23,403 nucleotides of DNA from Oscillospiraceae bacterium (GCA_031273775.1 JAISRF010000232.1:1-23403); one strand, 5' to 3'. Positions 6,898-14,924 are shown, counted from the stretch's first letter. The notes: generated by a model from the sequence alone, not told the origin. Numbers and translations: made by a program.

Positions 6898-6926
6898 ATT
6901 TTACTACAAATATGAGATAAAGTCAA
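6898..6926 (-). promoter_or_regulatory. Sigma-A promoter of citrate synthase
   Basis: On the minus strand TTGACT (6926-6921), a 17-base spacer and TAAAAT (6903-6898) give a near-consensus promoter. The leader to the ATG at 6848 is about 45 nt. It overlaps the control region of the divergent spoIID gene. Confidence 0.75.
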
Positions 6927-6941
6927 GGAGAACATGTAATC

Positions 6942-7949
6942 ATGAAAAAATTGTACTTATTCACCGCAATCACGCTGTTTATTTCTATGTTATTGATGCC
7001 GCTCGCCGCGGTCAGGGGGCAACGCGCCGGCGAGGACGGCGAAACTCCACCCGTGACAAGACCGCCGTCAGGAAAGGATCCGGGAGTTAAGGTACTGTTA
7101 AAATCGACCGGCGAGGTGGTGAATGTAAGCACCCGTGATTATCTTTGGGGAGTGGTCGCGGGGGAAATGTTAGCCTCCTTTGAAGAAGAAGCGCTAAAGG
7201 CGCAGGCGGTGGCAGCGCATACATTCGCGCTCTGGCGGCAAAGGCAATACAAAATGGACAACCCGCCGGAGCTGGCGGGCGCGGACATTTCTGATGACCC
7301 CAATGTGGATCAGCGCTTTTTAAGTAAGGAAACGGCAAAATCGCAGTGGGGCGAGGTTTATTACATCAAGTACGCGCAAAAAATTGAGGATGCGGTCGCC
7401 TCCGTGCAGGACAAACTGTTGCTTTATAACGGCGACATCATTTTGTCGGTTTACCACGACACGTCCTCGGGGCGGACGGAATCATCCCAGATCATGTGGG
7501 GAGAGATGTATCCGTACTTAACCCCGGTGGAAAGCATTGGTGATTTGCTGTCCAAGCAGTACCTTTCCACCAAGGATTATGCGCCGGACGAGTTTATTGA
7601 ACAGACAAAGGCGCTGGGACTGACCCTGTCCGGCGACCCGTCGGCGTTTGTGCAAAAAGCCCCCGAACGTTCTCCGTCAGGTACGGTAACGGCGTATACC
7701 CTTGGCGGACAGGTGTTTTCCGGGGAGAAAATCCGAGCCGCGTTCGGGTTGCGCTCGGCCAATTTTGATTTGGAATACGCGGAGGGTAAACTGACGTTCA
7801 CCGTGCGCGGATTCGGGCACGGCGTGGGGATGAGCCAAAGCGGGGCACAATATATGGCGCTGCAAGGCAGCAAATTTGATGAGATTTTATCGTGGTATTA
7901 TCCGGGCACGGTTCTCGGTTATGGTACGCCCCAAGGGGCGGGGAATTAG
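6942..7949 (+). CDS. spoIID: Stage II sporulation protein D, peptidoglycan lytic transglycosylase
   Basis: SpoIID trims peptidoglycan strands freed of stem peptides during forespore engulfment and acts from the mother-cell membrane with SpoIIM and SpoIIP. The 335-residue product has an N-terminal membrane anchor (about residues 4-24), a Pro-rich linker, and the SpoIID/LytB domain from about residue 48. The family box GEMLASFEEEALKAQAVAA (74-92) includes Glu75, the likely catalytic acid, and further blocks are YHDTSSGRT and RGFGHGVGMSQSGAQYMA near the C-terminus. AAGGAG lies 11 bases before the ATG, which is long, and an ATG-TAA start-stop pair sits between them. It stands alone, divergent from citrate synthase; neither spoIIM nor spoIIP is nearby. 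A sigma-E promoter is expected, but only a poor match was seen in the 93-bp gap. Confidence 0.93.
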   Translation: MKKLYLFTAITLFISMLLMPLAAVRGQRAGEDGETPPVTRPPSGKDPGVKVLLKSTGEVVNVSTRDYLWGVVAGEMLASFEEEALKAQAVAAHTFALWRQRQYKMDNPPELAGADISDDPNVDQRFLSKETAKSQWGEVYYIKYAQKIEDAVASVQDKLLLYNGDIILSVYHDTSSGRTESSQIMWGEMYPYLTPVESIGDLLSKQYLSTKDYAPDEFIEQTKALGLTLSGDPSAFVQKAPERSPSGTVTAYTLGGQVFSGEKIRAAFGLRSANFDLEYAEGKLTFTVRGFGHGVGMSQSGAQYMALQGSKFDEILSWYYPGTVLGYGTPQGAGN

Positions 7950-8006
7950 ACCCAATCATTTATTAAATAGACATTCTCGCCCCCGCGCAACTCCATATCC
8001 GAATGT

Positions 8007-8051
8007 GCACAACGCCCTGACTGCCGTCATGCTGGGTGATTTTTGTTGTGC
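8007..8051. repeat. Nested inverted repeats between convergent genes
   Basis: GCACAAC (8007-8013) pairs with GTTGTGC (8045-8051). Inside lies a TGAC-TGCC-GTCA hairpin (8018-8029) flanked by CCC and GGG, followed on the plus strand by TGATTTTT. It sits between the 3' ends of spoIID and the small GNAT-like gene and may terminate spoIID transcription. The stem is bulged, so confidence is limited. Confidence 0.35.
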
Positions 8052-8082
8052 CTCTAATCATGCCGTGAATAGTAACGTTTTT

Positions 8083-8442
8083 CTAAATGGCGCAGCTTCC
8101 GCCCCACAAATAATCCTCAATATCAAACTCACCCTCCGCCGGAGGGTCCGACAAGCCATAATCCTTTACACACACTGCCCGATCACAGCCCTGCCGCCGC
8201 GCCGTGTTCAAACAGGCTCGCAACAACCCATCGGCCAATTCGTAATCTTCTAACGGATTTCCATCAGTTCCGGCAAGCAACAACACTTTACAAATCTCGC
8301 CGTCCACACAAAAAAGCGCATATCCCAGGGCTTGTCCGTTTTCCGAGGCGCACATGACGGTAATTTCTGCGTTATACGCTTTCTCCAGCCGGGAAAGCCA
8401 CTTCGGCTTCTTATTAAACTCAATCGGCGAAAGTGTAATCAT
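8083..8442 (-). CDS. Small GNAT-like protein of unknown function
   Basis: A 119-residue protein whose ATG at 8442 overlaps the TGA of the pseudouridine synthase gene (ATGA), a sign of translational coupling. An upstream in-frame start at 8502 would lie deep in the neighbouring gene and is unlikely. The order of elements suggests a compact GNAT fold: an N-terminal helix (LSRLEKAYNAE), a central strand pair (GQALGYALFCVDGEICKVLLLAG, residues 36-58), and a helix (LADGLLRACLNTARRQGCD). No clear acetyl-CoA loop (Q/R-x-x-G-x-G/A) is seen, so activity is uncertain. The Asp/Glu-rich C-terminus (EGEFDIEDYLWGG) is distinctive. A role linked to rRNA modification is only inferred from coupling. Confidence 0.7.
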   Translation of the reverse strand: MITLSPIEFNKKPKWLSRLEKAYNAEITVMCASENGQALGYALFCVDGEICKVLLLAGTDGNPLEDYELADGLLRACLNTARRQGCDRAVCVKDYGLSDPPAEGEFDIEDYLWGGSCAI

Positions 8443-9173
8443 TGCGCGACCTCCGCGGCTTTCTTTAGGCTTTCGACCTCCCGCGGCATTAACTCCCGCC
8501 ACTTGCCGGGCGGGAGCATCCCCAGCTTTACAGCGCCGATGGATAAACGTTTCAGCCGCGCGGTTTCCAATCCCAGCCCGGAAAGCATCAGTCGGATTTG
8601 GCGGTTTCGCCCCTCAAACAGCGTCATTTGCAAAACGGTTCGGTCGGGTGTTCTCTCCAGCACTCTGGTTTGGGCTAAGGCGGGCGGCTTCCCGTCGCCT
8701 AAATCAATGCCTGCCGAAAGCCGCTTTACCTGTTCGTCTGACACTTCCGCAGGAACGGTTACGCGGTACACCTTGGAGATGTGCGCCGCCGGGTGGGTAA
8801 CGGCGTTGGACAGCGCGCCGTCATTGGTTAAAAGCAACAACCCTTCGGATTCTCTGTCTAATCTGCCAACCGGAAATACCCGGCCGTCTACGCCGGACAG
8901 CAAATCTTTTACGCATTTCCGGCCAAGCTCGTCGCTAAGCGTGGTCACGTACCCGCGGGGCTTGTGCAACATGATGTAAATTTGATTTTTTCGGAAAATC
9001 ACCTTTTTACCGTTCACAACAACGGTATCTCGCCTGGGATTTATCAACTGTCCGATTTCGGCAGGGCGGTTGTTGACTTTGATCTTTCCCGCGCGGATAA
9101 GCTCCTCCGAACCCCTGCGGGAAGCTACGCCGCAATCGGCAAGATACTTGTGAATCCTTACATTTTCTACCAC
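8439..9173 (-). CDS. rluB: RsuA/RluB-family rRNA pseudouridine synthase
   Basis: Isomerises a specific uridine in rRNA to pseudouridine. The 244-residue product has an N-terminal S4 RNA-binding domain (about 5-50: RIHKYLADCGVASRRGSEEL, VNN) and the catalytic domain with PVGRLDRESEGLLLLTNDG at 101-119, in which Asp106 is the conserved nucleophile. EGRNRQIRLML is the expected second motif. Length fits RluB and RsuA. RluB (23S) and RsuA (16S) cannot be separated safely by eye; Firmicute members next to scpAB and spore genes are usually called RluB. The start is GTG, with AGAGG 6 bases upstream. It lies 12 bp after dacF in the scpA-to-rluB operon. Confidence 0.9.
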   Translation of the reverse strand: MVENVRIHKYLADCGVASRRGSEELIRAGKIKVNNRPAEIGQLINPRRDTVVVNGKKVIFRKNQIYIMLHKPRGYVTTLSDELGRKCVKDLLSGVDGRVFPVGRLDRESEGLLLLTNDGALSNAVTHPAAHISKVYRVTVPAEVSDEQVKRLSAGIDLGDGKPPALAQTRVLERTPDRTVLQMTLFEGRNRQIRLMLSGLGLETARLKRLSIGAVKLGMLPPGKWRELMPREVESLKKAAEVAQ

Positions 9174-9185
9174 TATAAACCTCTC

Positions 9186-10337
9186 TTACTTTACACCGAT
9201 TAGAATATTTAACCAGTTCAAAACATCGTCCGTATTTCGATTTTCGTTTGGCTTTATGTCAACTGTTTCAGCAGCCGTAATCAGCGATTCCGCCACCGTC
9301 ACATTTTCAATTTTGTAAGTGATTTTTCCCAGCGGCTGACCCTTTTCTACCGGCGCGTACACAAAACGGGGCAGGGTTACGGTCTTTGTGACTTTCGCGT
9401 TTGAAACATCAATAACCGGCGCGCCGGCACTTTCGGTCGTGAGCGTAAGCGTCGCCTTTTGTCCGCCGGCAACCGGGAGAGTTGTACTGCTCAAATCAGT
9501 TGTAAAGGTTTGAAACTTTACTTTTGCGAATCCGTAATCCAACATAGCGGTATGGTCATTCCAGTCGTCCGGTGCGGACAGAGTAACTGCAATAAGCTCA
9601 ACGCCCTCGCGCTGGGCGGCGGAAACCAGGCAACGCCCGGATTTTTTGGTGAATCCCGTCTTAATCCCGATTGCGCCTCCGTACTCCTTAAGCATCCGAT
9701 TGTGGGTGTAAAGCGTACGGGGAACGGGAGGATTGCCGTATTTCAAGGTGACCGATTTCGCGGACGCCGCCTTGCGCAGCAACGGATTTTTCATAGCTTC
9801 CCGCGCCAGAAGCGCCATGTCATAAGCGGTGGAATAATGCTCGTCGTCGTCCAGACCGCTGGCGGTTATAAAGTGGCTTTGGGTCATACCGATTTTTGCA
9901 GCGCGCTCGTTCATCAGCTTCGTAAAACCATCAGGAGTGCCGCCCAGCACTGTTGCAATTGTATTAGCGGCGTCGTTACCGGAGGTTATCATCATACCGA
10001 AAATCAGCGTTTCCAGTGACACGGAATAACCCGCTTGCAGACCCATGGAGGTGCCCTCCACATTGACCATTTCCGGGGTCGTGATAATATCTCTGTCAAG
10101 GTTGCCGGCTTCACAGGCGATTAACGCCGTCATTATTTTGGTGGTGCTCGCCATGGAACGCCTCTCGTACGCGTTCTTTTCAAAAAGCACTTTGCCTGTC
10201 ACCGGTTCCAGCAGTACCGCCGCTTTTGCGGAAACGCCCGGCGCGCTGCCCACGGCCTCTGCGCTCCCCGCAGGAAGATAAACCGCGAAAAGGGCTAAAA
10301 CCGCCGTGAATATGATTCTTTTTTTCGTAACCGTCAC
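9186..10337 (-). CDS. dacF: D-alanyl-D-alanine carboxypeptidase (DacF/PBP5 type)
   Basis: Removes the terminal D-Ala of peptidoglycan pentapeptides and so controls cross-linking, in spore-formers including the spore wall. The GTG at 10337 gives 383 residues with a signal peptide (about 4-28, ending GSAEA). The catalytic motifs of penicillin-binding proteins are present: STTK at 64-67 (Ser64 nucleophile), SGN at 119-121 and KTG at 226-228. A C-terminal beta domain (VAGGQKATLTLT onward) and an amphipathic end (VLNWLNILIGV) for membrane association match the S11 family. A longer frame to 10436 lacks a leader at its start and runs through the likely promoter, so GTG is preferred, although its ribosome site (GGAACGGGCGG) is poor. 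The neighbours ytfJ and scpAB support a sporulation role, as for B. subtilis DacF. Confidence 0.9.
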   Translation of the reverse strand: MTVTKKRIIFTAVLALFAVYLPAGSAEAVGSAPGVSAKAAVLLEPVTGKVLFEKNAYERRSMASTTKIMTALIACEAGNLDRDIITTPEMVNVEGTSMGLQAGYSVSLETLIFGMMITSGNDAANTIATVLGGTPDGFTKLMNERAAKIGMTQSHFITASGLDDDEHYSTAYDMALLAREAMKNPLLRKAASAKSVTLKYGNPPVPRTLYTHNRMLKEYGGAIGIKTGFTKKSGRCLVSAAQREGVELIAVTLSAPDDWNDHTAMLDYGFAKVKFQTFTTDLSSTTLPVAGGQKATLTLTTESAGAPVIDVSNAKVTKTVTLPRFVYAPVEKGQPLGKITYKIENVTVAESLITAAETVDIKPNENRNTDDVLNWLNILIGVK

Positions 10338-10349
10338 CCGCCCGTTCCG

Positions 10350-10394
10350 ATATAATCTAATAGGATTATATGGTACGGACAGGCGGGGATATTC
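10350..10394 (-). promoter_or_regulatory. Palindrome and possible forespore-type promoter upstream of dacF
   Basis: A perfect inverted repeat, ATATAATC (10350-10357) and GATTATAT (10364-10371), lies 13 bases before the dacF GTG. On the minus strand GAATA (10394-10390) precedes CATATAA (10372-10366) by 17 bases, a partial match to the sigma-G/sigma-F pattern. B. subtilis dacF is a forespore gene. The palindrome could also be an operator. Confidence 0.35.
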
Positions 10395-10437
10395 CGATTT
10401 ATCCGGCTGAGGGAATTGGCGCTCCGCAGAGCACAAG

Positions 10438-10851
10438 TTACAGCGTTGCGGAATCCTCAGGCTTTTCTTCTTTACTTTTCTTATCTTTTTTGAACAGCGA
10501 ACCGATTTTATCGAATAAATCGGGCACCAGCGCGATGGCGCGTTCAGCGGTGGAGGCTTCCTTATACACCTGCAAAATCTTCACGTCGCCGCCGGAAGCC
10601 ACAATAAAAGCCACAGGGGAAATGGTAACGCCCGCGCCGGTTCCGCCGCCGAACAGCTTTTGATTGATGGATTTAGAAGGGAAATCGGCGCCGCCGGAGG
10701 CAAAGCCGACTGTGACCTTTGAAACGGGGATGACAGTCACACCATCGGGCAGTGCTATCGGCTGGCCGATGATGGTGTCCGCGTCGGATATGACCTTCAT
10801 TTTTTCAAGCGTGGCGTCCAGAATACCCTGGATATTGTTTTCGGTGCTCAT
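10438..10851 (-). CDS. ytfJ: Sporulation protein YtfJ (GerW family)
   Basis: A 137-residue soluble protein of the YtfJ/GerW family, which is made in the forespore and in B. subtilis is needed for normal germination. The family core is clear: GQPIALPDGVTVIPVSKVTVGFASGG, then FGGGTGAGVTISPVAFIV (about 29-85), a Gly-rich beta protein. The C-terminus is charged and flexible (KKDKKSKEEKPE). GGAGG lies 7 bases upstream of the ATG at 10851. It sits between the DUF2953 gene and dacF, an order common in clostridia; DUF2953 and YtfJ are usually neighbours. Biochemical function is not settled for the family. Confidence 0.92.
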   Translation of the reverse strand: MSTENNIQGILDATLEKMKVISDADTIIGQPIALPDGVTVIPVSKVTVGFASGGADFPSKSINQKLFGGGTGAGVTISPVAFIVASGGDVKILQVYKEASTAERAIALVPDLFDKIGSLFKKDKKSKEEKPEDSATL

Positions 10852-10870
10852 TTTCAGTTCCTCCAGATTT

Positions 10871-11500
10871 TTAAATTTTAACAGGCGGCGCCGGGAACAG
10901 CTTTATAAATTTTAATGCCGGGCGGGCGAGGCACAACAAAAAAACAGGGGCGAGGCTAATTCTTGTATGAAAATAAACGCGTGTTTCGCTGACGTCAAAG
11001 CGGGGCAGAATCAAAACGTCCGGAGGTTCCGGTTTTACCGCCGAGTACAAAATTCCAAGCATGGGGAACAGGGCGGCGTTCAGGCGCCCGGCTGTGAGCG
11101 CGGCTTCGGCGGCGTCCTCCCCGGCAACGGCGATTTTTAAGTCAAGGGGGTGAATGGAAACATGTGAAAGTAGTGTTTTCAATTTTTCAGCGACTATGCA
11201 AACCGCATCCCGGATATCTGAAATCACGGACAAAATACCTTCGTGTTTTACCCGGTATTTGAAGCACGCCCCAAGGCCGGGCTTTTTCTTTTTTTGCCCG
11301 GACTTTTCTTCTTCCAGCTGGGAGGATTTAGCGTGTTTAGCTTTCTCTTTGGGCGATTTTGGACTTAACTTTATTTTGAAAAAGAGAATTTTCAAGGTGA
11401 CGGAAAGTGAATCGAACAGAAGGATTTCCAGCGTGACGGGCAGGCAAATCAAAAGCGAAACCAAAGCGGGAATAATCAATAAAAACCACCAATACACCAT
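10871..11500 (-). CDS. DUF2953 membrane-anchored protein
   Basis: A 209-residue protein with an N-terminal membrane helix (about 3-22), a short strand pair (LSVTLKILFFKIKLSP), a Lys/Glu-rich linker (50-76), and a domain ending in FDVSETRVYFHTRISLAP followed by a hydrophobic stretch. This layout and the position between scpB and ytfJ match the DUF2953 family (YpuH-region proteins) of spore-forming Firmicutes. The linker is about 20% Lys. GAAGGTG precedes the ATG at 11500. No catalytic residues are visible; a spore-envelope role is suggested by its constant pairing with ytfJ and remains inference. Confidence 0.78.
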   Translation of the reverse strand: MVYWWFLLIIPALVSLLICLPVTLEILLFDSLSVTLKILFFKIKLSPKSPKEKAKHAKSSQLEEEKSGQKKKKPGLGACFKYRVKHEGILSVISDIRDAVCIVAEKLKTLLSHVSIHPLDLKIAVAGEDAAEAALTAGRLNAALFPMLGILYSAVKPEPPDVLILPRFDVSETRVYFHTRISLAPVFLLCLARPALKFIKLFPAPPVKI

Positions 11501-11512
11501 TACACCTTCATT

Positions 11513-12073
11513 TCAGTCGTCAACTTCAAATACCATTTCTTCCTGCTGAGGGATTTCCTCATTTGGCAGATCCACCTTTGGCAAATCCTCTAACGCGGTC
11601 AGACCGAAACAACGCAAAAAATTGGCGGTGGTGCCATATAAAAGCGGACGTCCCGGCGCGTCCAACCGTCCGCGCTCTTCCACCAGCTCTTTTTCCGCCA
11701 GCGAATTCACCACGCCGGAGCAATCCACACCGCGAACCTGTTCCACAAATGCCTTGGTTACCGGCTGATTGTACGCGATAACCGCCAAACATTCCAGCGC
11801 CGCCTGAGAAAGCGGGGTGTTCCGGCGCAAAACAAGCGCGGCACGGACAAAAGCCGCGAAATCTTCATGGGTACACATTTGCAGGTTATCTCCCAACCGC
11901 AGAAGACGCAGACCGGAACCGCGCTTTTTGTAACTCTGGGCAAGCATATCGGCAATCAAGCTGACTTCTTCGACTTCCAACTCTAAAATATCGGAAAGGC
12001 GGGAAATGGTGACAGGGTCACCGCAAGCAAACAGCACGGCTTCTACGGCGGCCGCGGCAGTTTTATTATCCAA
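11513..12073 (-). CDS. scpB: Segregation and condensation protein B
   Basis: ScpB is the winged-helix subunit of the SMC-ScpAB condensin that organises and separates the chromosome. The 186-residue product shows the two winged-helix units: AVEAVLFACGDPVTISRLSD (9-28), and ALECLAVIAYNQPVTKAFVEQVRGVDC (about 92-118) followed by LVEERGRLDAPGRPLLYGTT, which are family hallmarks. The start is a TTG at 12073; its ribosome site GGGGTGA overlaps the scpA stop, so the two are translationally coupled, as expected for subunits of one complex. The acidic C-terminus (EEIPQQEEMVFEVDD) is usual. Confidence 0.93.
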   Translation of the reverse strand: MDNKTAAAAVEAVLFACGDPVTISRLSDILELEVEEVSLIADMLAQSYKKRGSGLRLLRLGDNLQMCTHEDFAAFVRAALVLRRNTPLSQAALECLAVIAYNQPVTKAFVEQVRGVDCSGVVNSLAEKELVEERGRLDAPGRPLLYGTTANFLRCFGLTALEDLPKVDLPNEEIPQQEEMVFEVDD

Positions 12074-12077
12074 AAAA

Positions 12078-12800
12078 TCACCCCAATTTGGTTATTAACG
12101 AAATCTTCGCCTTGCTGCCGTCGCCGTCAACCCGCAGACGCTCCGCTTTTATTAATTCCAGCACCGCCAAAAAGGTGGCTACGGATTCGGAACGGTCGCC
12201 GTTTTTATGAAATAAATCGGAAAAAAGTACACGGCTGCTTGTCCGCATTTTTCGCAGAATAAACACAATACGGGAGGTAACGGAAACAATTTTGTGTGTA
12301 ACCAGCGGCTTGAACACCGTTACCGGCGGTGGGAGACGCCTCATACCCCGCCCCGCGGCCGCGGCGTAGGCGTCCGCTAACTCAAAAGGCTCGTGAAAGC
12401 AGTTGTAAGTCTTCTCGGGGTCAAGCTCTAAAGGTTTGCGTTTAAATGTCCCGAAACCTGCCGTCATTCCCCCCAGCTTAGTCGCAACCTCGCGGCAGGC
12501 CTGGTACTCAATCAATTCCCCGGTCAGCTCCCGCCGGAGTTCCTCCGCCTCCTCACGCCGGGGCAATAGCATTAAGGTTTTAATGTGTAGCAACCGCGCC
12601 GCCATTTCCAGAAATTCGCTGGCGATTTCCATGCCGGTCTGTGATTCCTGGGCACGGGCGAAGTCAATATATTCAAGGTACTGGCGCAAAAGCTCCGAAA
12701 TTGGGATATCGGTTATGTTCAGCTTGTTTTTGATAATCAGATGCAAAAGCAAGTCCAGCGGACCTTCGAAGCAATCCAGATGAAAGGACGGTTTTTCCAT
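12078..12800 (-). CDS. scpA: Segregation and condensation protein A (kleisin)
   Basis: ScpA is the kleisin that bridges the SMC heads. The 240-residue product begins with the family signature F-LDCFEGPLDLLLHLI-KNKLNITDIPI (about residues 5-35), contains the AARLLHIKTLMLLP helix, and ends with a winged helix (VATFLAVLELIKAERLRV). GGGGG lies about 7 bases before the ATG at 12800. It forms a unit with scpB (4 bp apart). Length and domains are normal. Confidence 0.95.
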   Translation of the reverse strand: MEKPSFHLDCFEGPLDLLLHLIIKNKLNITDIPISELLRQYLEYIDFARAQESQTGMEIASEFLEMAARLLHIKTLMLLPRREEAEELRRELTGELIEYQACREVATKLGGMTAGFGTFKRKPLELDPEKTYNCFHEPFELADAYAAAAGRGMRRLPPPVTVFKPLVTHKIVSVTSRIVFILRKMRTSSRVLFSDLFHKNGDRSESVATFLAVLELIKAERLRVDGDGSKAKISLITKLG

Positions 12801-12839
12801 TTACCAACCCCCTAATTCCTTGCGCCGGGCAGCACGCGT

Positions 12840-13535
12840 TCAGAAGAAGGGCCTGAATATCAAACCCAAAAGCGCGCTGAAGCCGTCGTAAACCCAACCC
12901 GAAACAACCCAGATCGGTGTGGAAAGCGTGCCGGAAATCATTATGAACATTAAAATAAAGGGAAAAAACGGTTCAAGCCGTTGCAGCGTGTCAATCGCCC
13001 GGTCAGGAAGGAAATAAGTCAAGATTCGGGAACCGTCAAGCGGCGGTATGGGAACGAGATTGAAGATGGCAAGGCTGATATTAATTCCTACGAACGCGCC
13101 GATAAACGTGTTGAGATTTTGTAGGAAATCTGAATTCGGGATACCCGAAACCGCCCAGATGATATAAAGAATCAGCAGCGAAACAAACGCAAGGATCAGG
13201 TTGGAAGCGGGCCCCGCAAGGGCGGTGAGCGCCATGTCGCGGCGAGGGTGGCGGAAATTTCGCGTGTTAACCGGCACAGGCTTAGCCCACCCAAATCCCA
13301 CGGTCAGAATCAGCAGAGAACCAAAAGGGTCAAGGTGTTTGAATGGGTTCATGGTAATTCGACCGCTGTAAAGCGCCGTGGGGTCGCCCAGCTTGTTGGC
13401 GATAAACGCGTGGGCGCACTCGTGAAAGGAAAGTGAAACAAACAGGACAAAAACACCGGACATCAAAATAATCACGCCGGTTTGAATATCGCCGCCCATG
13501 AACGCCTTAAGCGCGGACCAACCCAAAGCACACAC
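12840..13535 (-). CDS. Site-2 protease-like M50 family membrane metalloprotease
   Basis: A 231-residue intramembrane zinc protease of the short M50 (YwhC-like) group. HECAH at about 38-42 supplies two zinc ligands and the catalytic Glu. FNLVPIPPLDGSR carries the NPxPxLDG-type motif with the third ligand Asp. There are about five or six membrane helices. The GTG at 13535 has no good ribosome site, and an internal ATG at 13499 is preceded by AAGGCG; the longer form puts HECAH at the distance usual in the family, so it is kept. It heads the scpA operon, a common clostridial arrangement. The substrate is unknown. Confidence 0.87.
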   Translation of the reverse strand: MCALGWSALKAFMGGDIQTGVIILMSGVFVLFVSLSFHECAHAFIANKLGDPTALYSGRITMNPFKHLDPFGSLLILTVGFGWAKPVPVNTRNFRHPRRDMALTALAGPASNLILAFVSLLILYIIWAVSGIPNSDFLQNLNTFIGAFVGINISLAIFNLVPIPPLDGSRILTYFLPDRAIDTLQRLEPFFPFILMFIMISGTLSTPIWVVSGWVYDGFSALLGLIFRPFF

Positions 13536-13570
13536 CCCGATTTTTCAATGAATTTTTTCAACTAAAAACT

Positions 13571-13599
13571 ATTATAAACGGATTCACGGAAAATTACAA
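13571..13599 (-). promoter_or_regulatory. Sigma-A promoter of the M50-scpAB-ytfJ-dacF-rluB operon
   Basis: On the minus strand TTGTAA (13599-13594), 17 bases, then a perfect TATAAT (13576-13571). It lies about 35 bp before the M50 gene and would drive the following closely spaced genes. Confidence 0.75.
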
Positions 13600-13723
13600 C
13601 TTTTATTTTTGCTGCCCTCATACTTATTGATTCAAAGCCACGGAAAAATCGCCGGATGCTGTATCCGATTAACGACAGCTTCCGGTGCCGCACCAATGGC
13701 TTGATTGCGCCCTGCGAGACGCG

Positions 13724-14422
13724 TTAGCTCGAAAGTCGTTTCCTCAGTTCCCCTAAAATGCGTTTTTCACGCCGGCTCACCTGTACCTGCGTCATGCCGA
13801 GTTCCTTGGCGGTTTCGGTCTGGGTTTTGCGCCGGTAATACCGCAGCAAAATCAGCTCGCGGTCATTTTGGGGCAACTTGGCCATCACCGAACTGAGGGC
13901 AATGGAATCGGTGATTTTTTCGCTTTGATCGCTTTCGGCAAGGTCGAATTCACTTTTTCCGTCCTCGTCCTCGCAGGTCAGGGAAAGCGCGGGCATTCCG
14001 GCCGTGAGCGCCTGGGCCGTTTCTTCCGGCGAAATACCCAACCGTTCAGCCAACTCGCCAATGGTGGGTTCACGGTCAAGCAGAGCGGTCATTCGCTCTT
14101 TTTCGCGCGTGGCTTTCAAAGAAAGCTCTTTCAGGGTGCGTCCCACCTTGACCGTTCCGCCATCCCGGAACAACCGCCGGATTTCACCTAAGATAACCGG
14201 TACGGCGTAGGTGGAAAAGCACAGCCCGCGATCACTGTCAAAGTGATCATACGCCTTAATCAGCCCGATACATCCCGCCTGATACAGGTCATCGTATTCC
14301 ATGCCGCGCCCCGTGAATCGGTGACAGCAGGAATGTACCAGCCCCAAATTCTGCGCGATAAACGTGCCGCGCTCGTCGGCTTCCTTGTTGTTTATTCTTT
14401 TTTGGGTTAAATGTTCCGACAT
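13724..14422 (-). CDS. sigF: RNA polymerase sporulation sigma factor SigF
   Basis: The first forespore-specific sigma factor, held inactive by SpoIIAB and released by SpoIIAA. Region 2 is clear (DDLYQAGCIGLIKAYDHF, then CFSTYAVPVILGEIRR), followed by DGGTVKVGRTLKEL typical of SigF/SigG, and region 4 with the helix-turn-helix ETAKELGMTQVQVSRREKRI. It follows spoIIAB and is the usual third gene of the operon. The ATG at 14422 has a GAGGA site about 10 bases upstream and gives 232 residues, slightly short for the family. An ATG at 14488 overlapping the spoIIAB stop would give 254 residues, nearer the usual length, but lacks a ribosome site; coupling could make it work. The identity is firm; the start is open. 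Confidence 0.93.
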   Translation of the reverse strand: MSEHLTQKRINNKEADERGTFIAQNLGLVHSCCHRFTGRGMEYDDLYQAGCIGLIKAYDHFDSDRGLCFSTYAVPVILGEIRRLFRDGGTVKVGRTLKELSLKATREKERMTALLDREPTIGELAERLGISPEETAQALTAGMPALSLTCEDEDGKSEFDLAESDQSEKITDSIALSSVMAKLPQNDRELILLRYYRRKTQTETAKELGMTQVQVSRREKRILGELRKRLSS

Positions 14423-14480
14423 TTTGGGTGATTCCTCAAAAGATGCTCCACGACTTTGGGCAGAGAGGTTGATTACGGCG

Positions 14481-14924
14481 CTATCCATTGGCTTTAACAC
14501 GCAGGGCAAGGTGCTTTGTCAGGGTAACGGTGGTGCCGGAACCGACTTTAGAGCGGACGGACACCTTGTCCATAAAGCTTTGCATGACGGCAAAGCCCAA
14601 ACCCGCGCGCTCGCCGCCCGCGGTTGTAAACAGCGGTTCCATCGCCTGCTTGATGTTGGAAATTCCGCAGCCGGCGTCTCGGATTTTAATCTGCACCGCG
14701 CCGGTATCCGTCAACCGAACGGTTATGTAAATCCGCCCTAATTTTTCGGCGTAACCGTGGACGATGCAGTTGGTTACCGCCTCCGAAACCGCCGTTTTAA
14801 TGTCGCTGATTTCCTCAATGGTGGGATCAAGCTGGGCGACAAACGCCGCCACCGCCACCCGCGCGAAGCTCTCGTTCGCAGAGCGGGAGAGTATGTCAAG
14901 CTTCATCTCGTTTACAACATTCAT
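14481..14924 (-). CDS. spoIIAB: Anti-sigma F factor SpoIIAB (serine kinase)
   Basis: Binds SigF in the predivisional cell and phosphorylates SpoIIAA. The 147-residue GHKL-type ATPase has the N box EAVTNCIVHGY (48-58, with Glu48 and Asn52), the G1 box RDAGCGI (82-88), and the G2 box GGERAGLGFAVM (103-114). Arg106 matches the residue that contacts partner and nucleotide in the known structure. Its ATG overlaps the spoIIAA stop by four bases (ATGA). It has the usual length. Confidence 0.96.
   Translation of the reverse strand: MNVVNEMKLDILSRSANESFARVAVAAFVAQLDPTIEEISDIKTAVSEAVTNCIVHGYAEKLGRIYITVRLTDTGAVQIKIRDAGCGISNIKQAMEPLFTTAGGERAGLGFAVMQSFMDKVSVRSKVGSGTTVTLTKHLALRVKANG

Noticed and set aside
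6849..6935. 29-codon N-terminal extension of citrate synthase
   Set aside because: It would be translated from inside the sigma-A promoter, and the ATG at 6848 has a strong GAGGAGG site.
14423..14509. Longer SigF starts at 14509 or 14488
   Set aside because: Neither has a ribosome site. 14488 remains possible by coupling with spoIIAB, so it is noted but not chosen.
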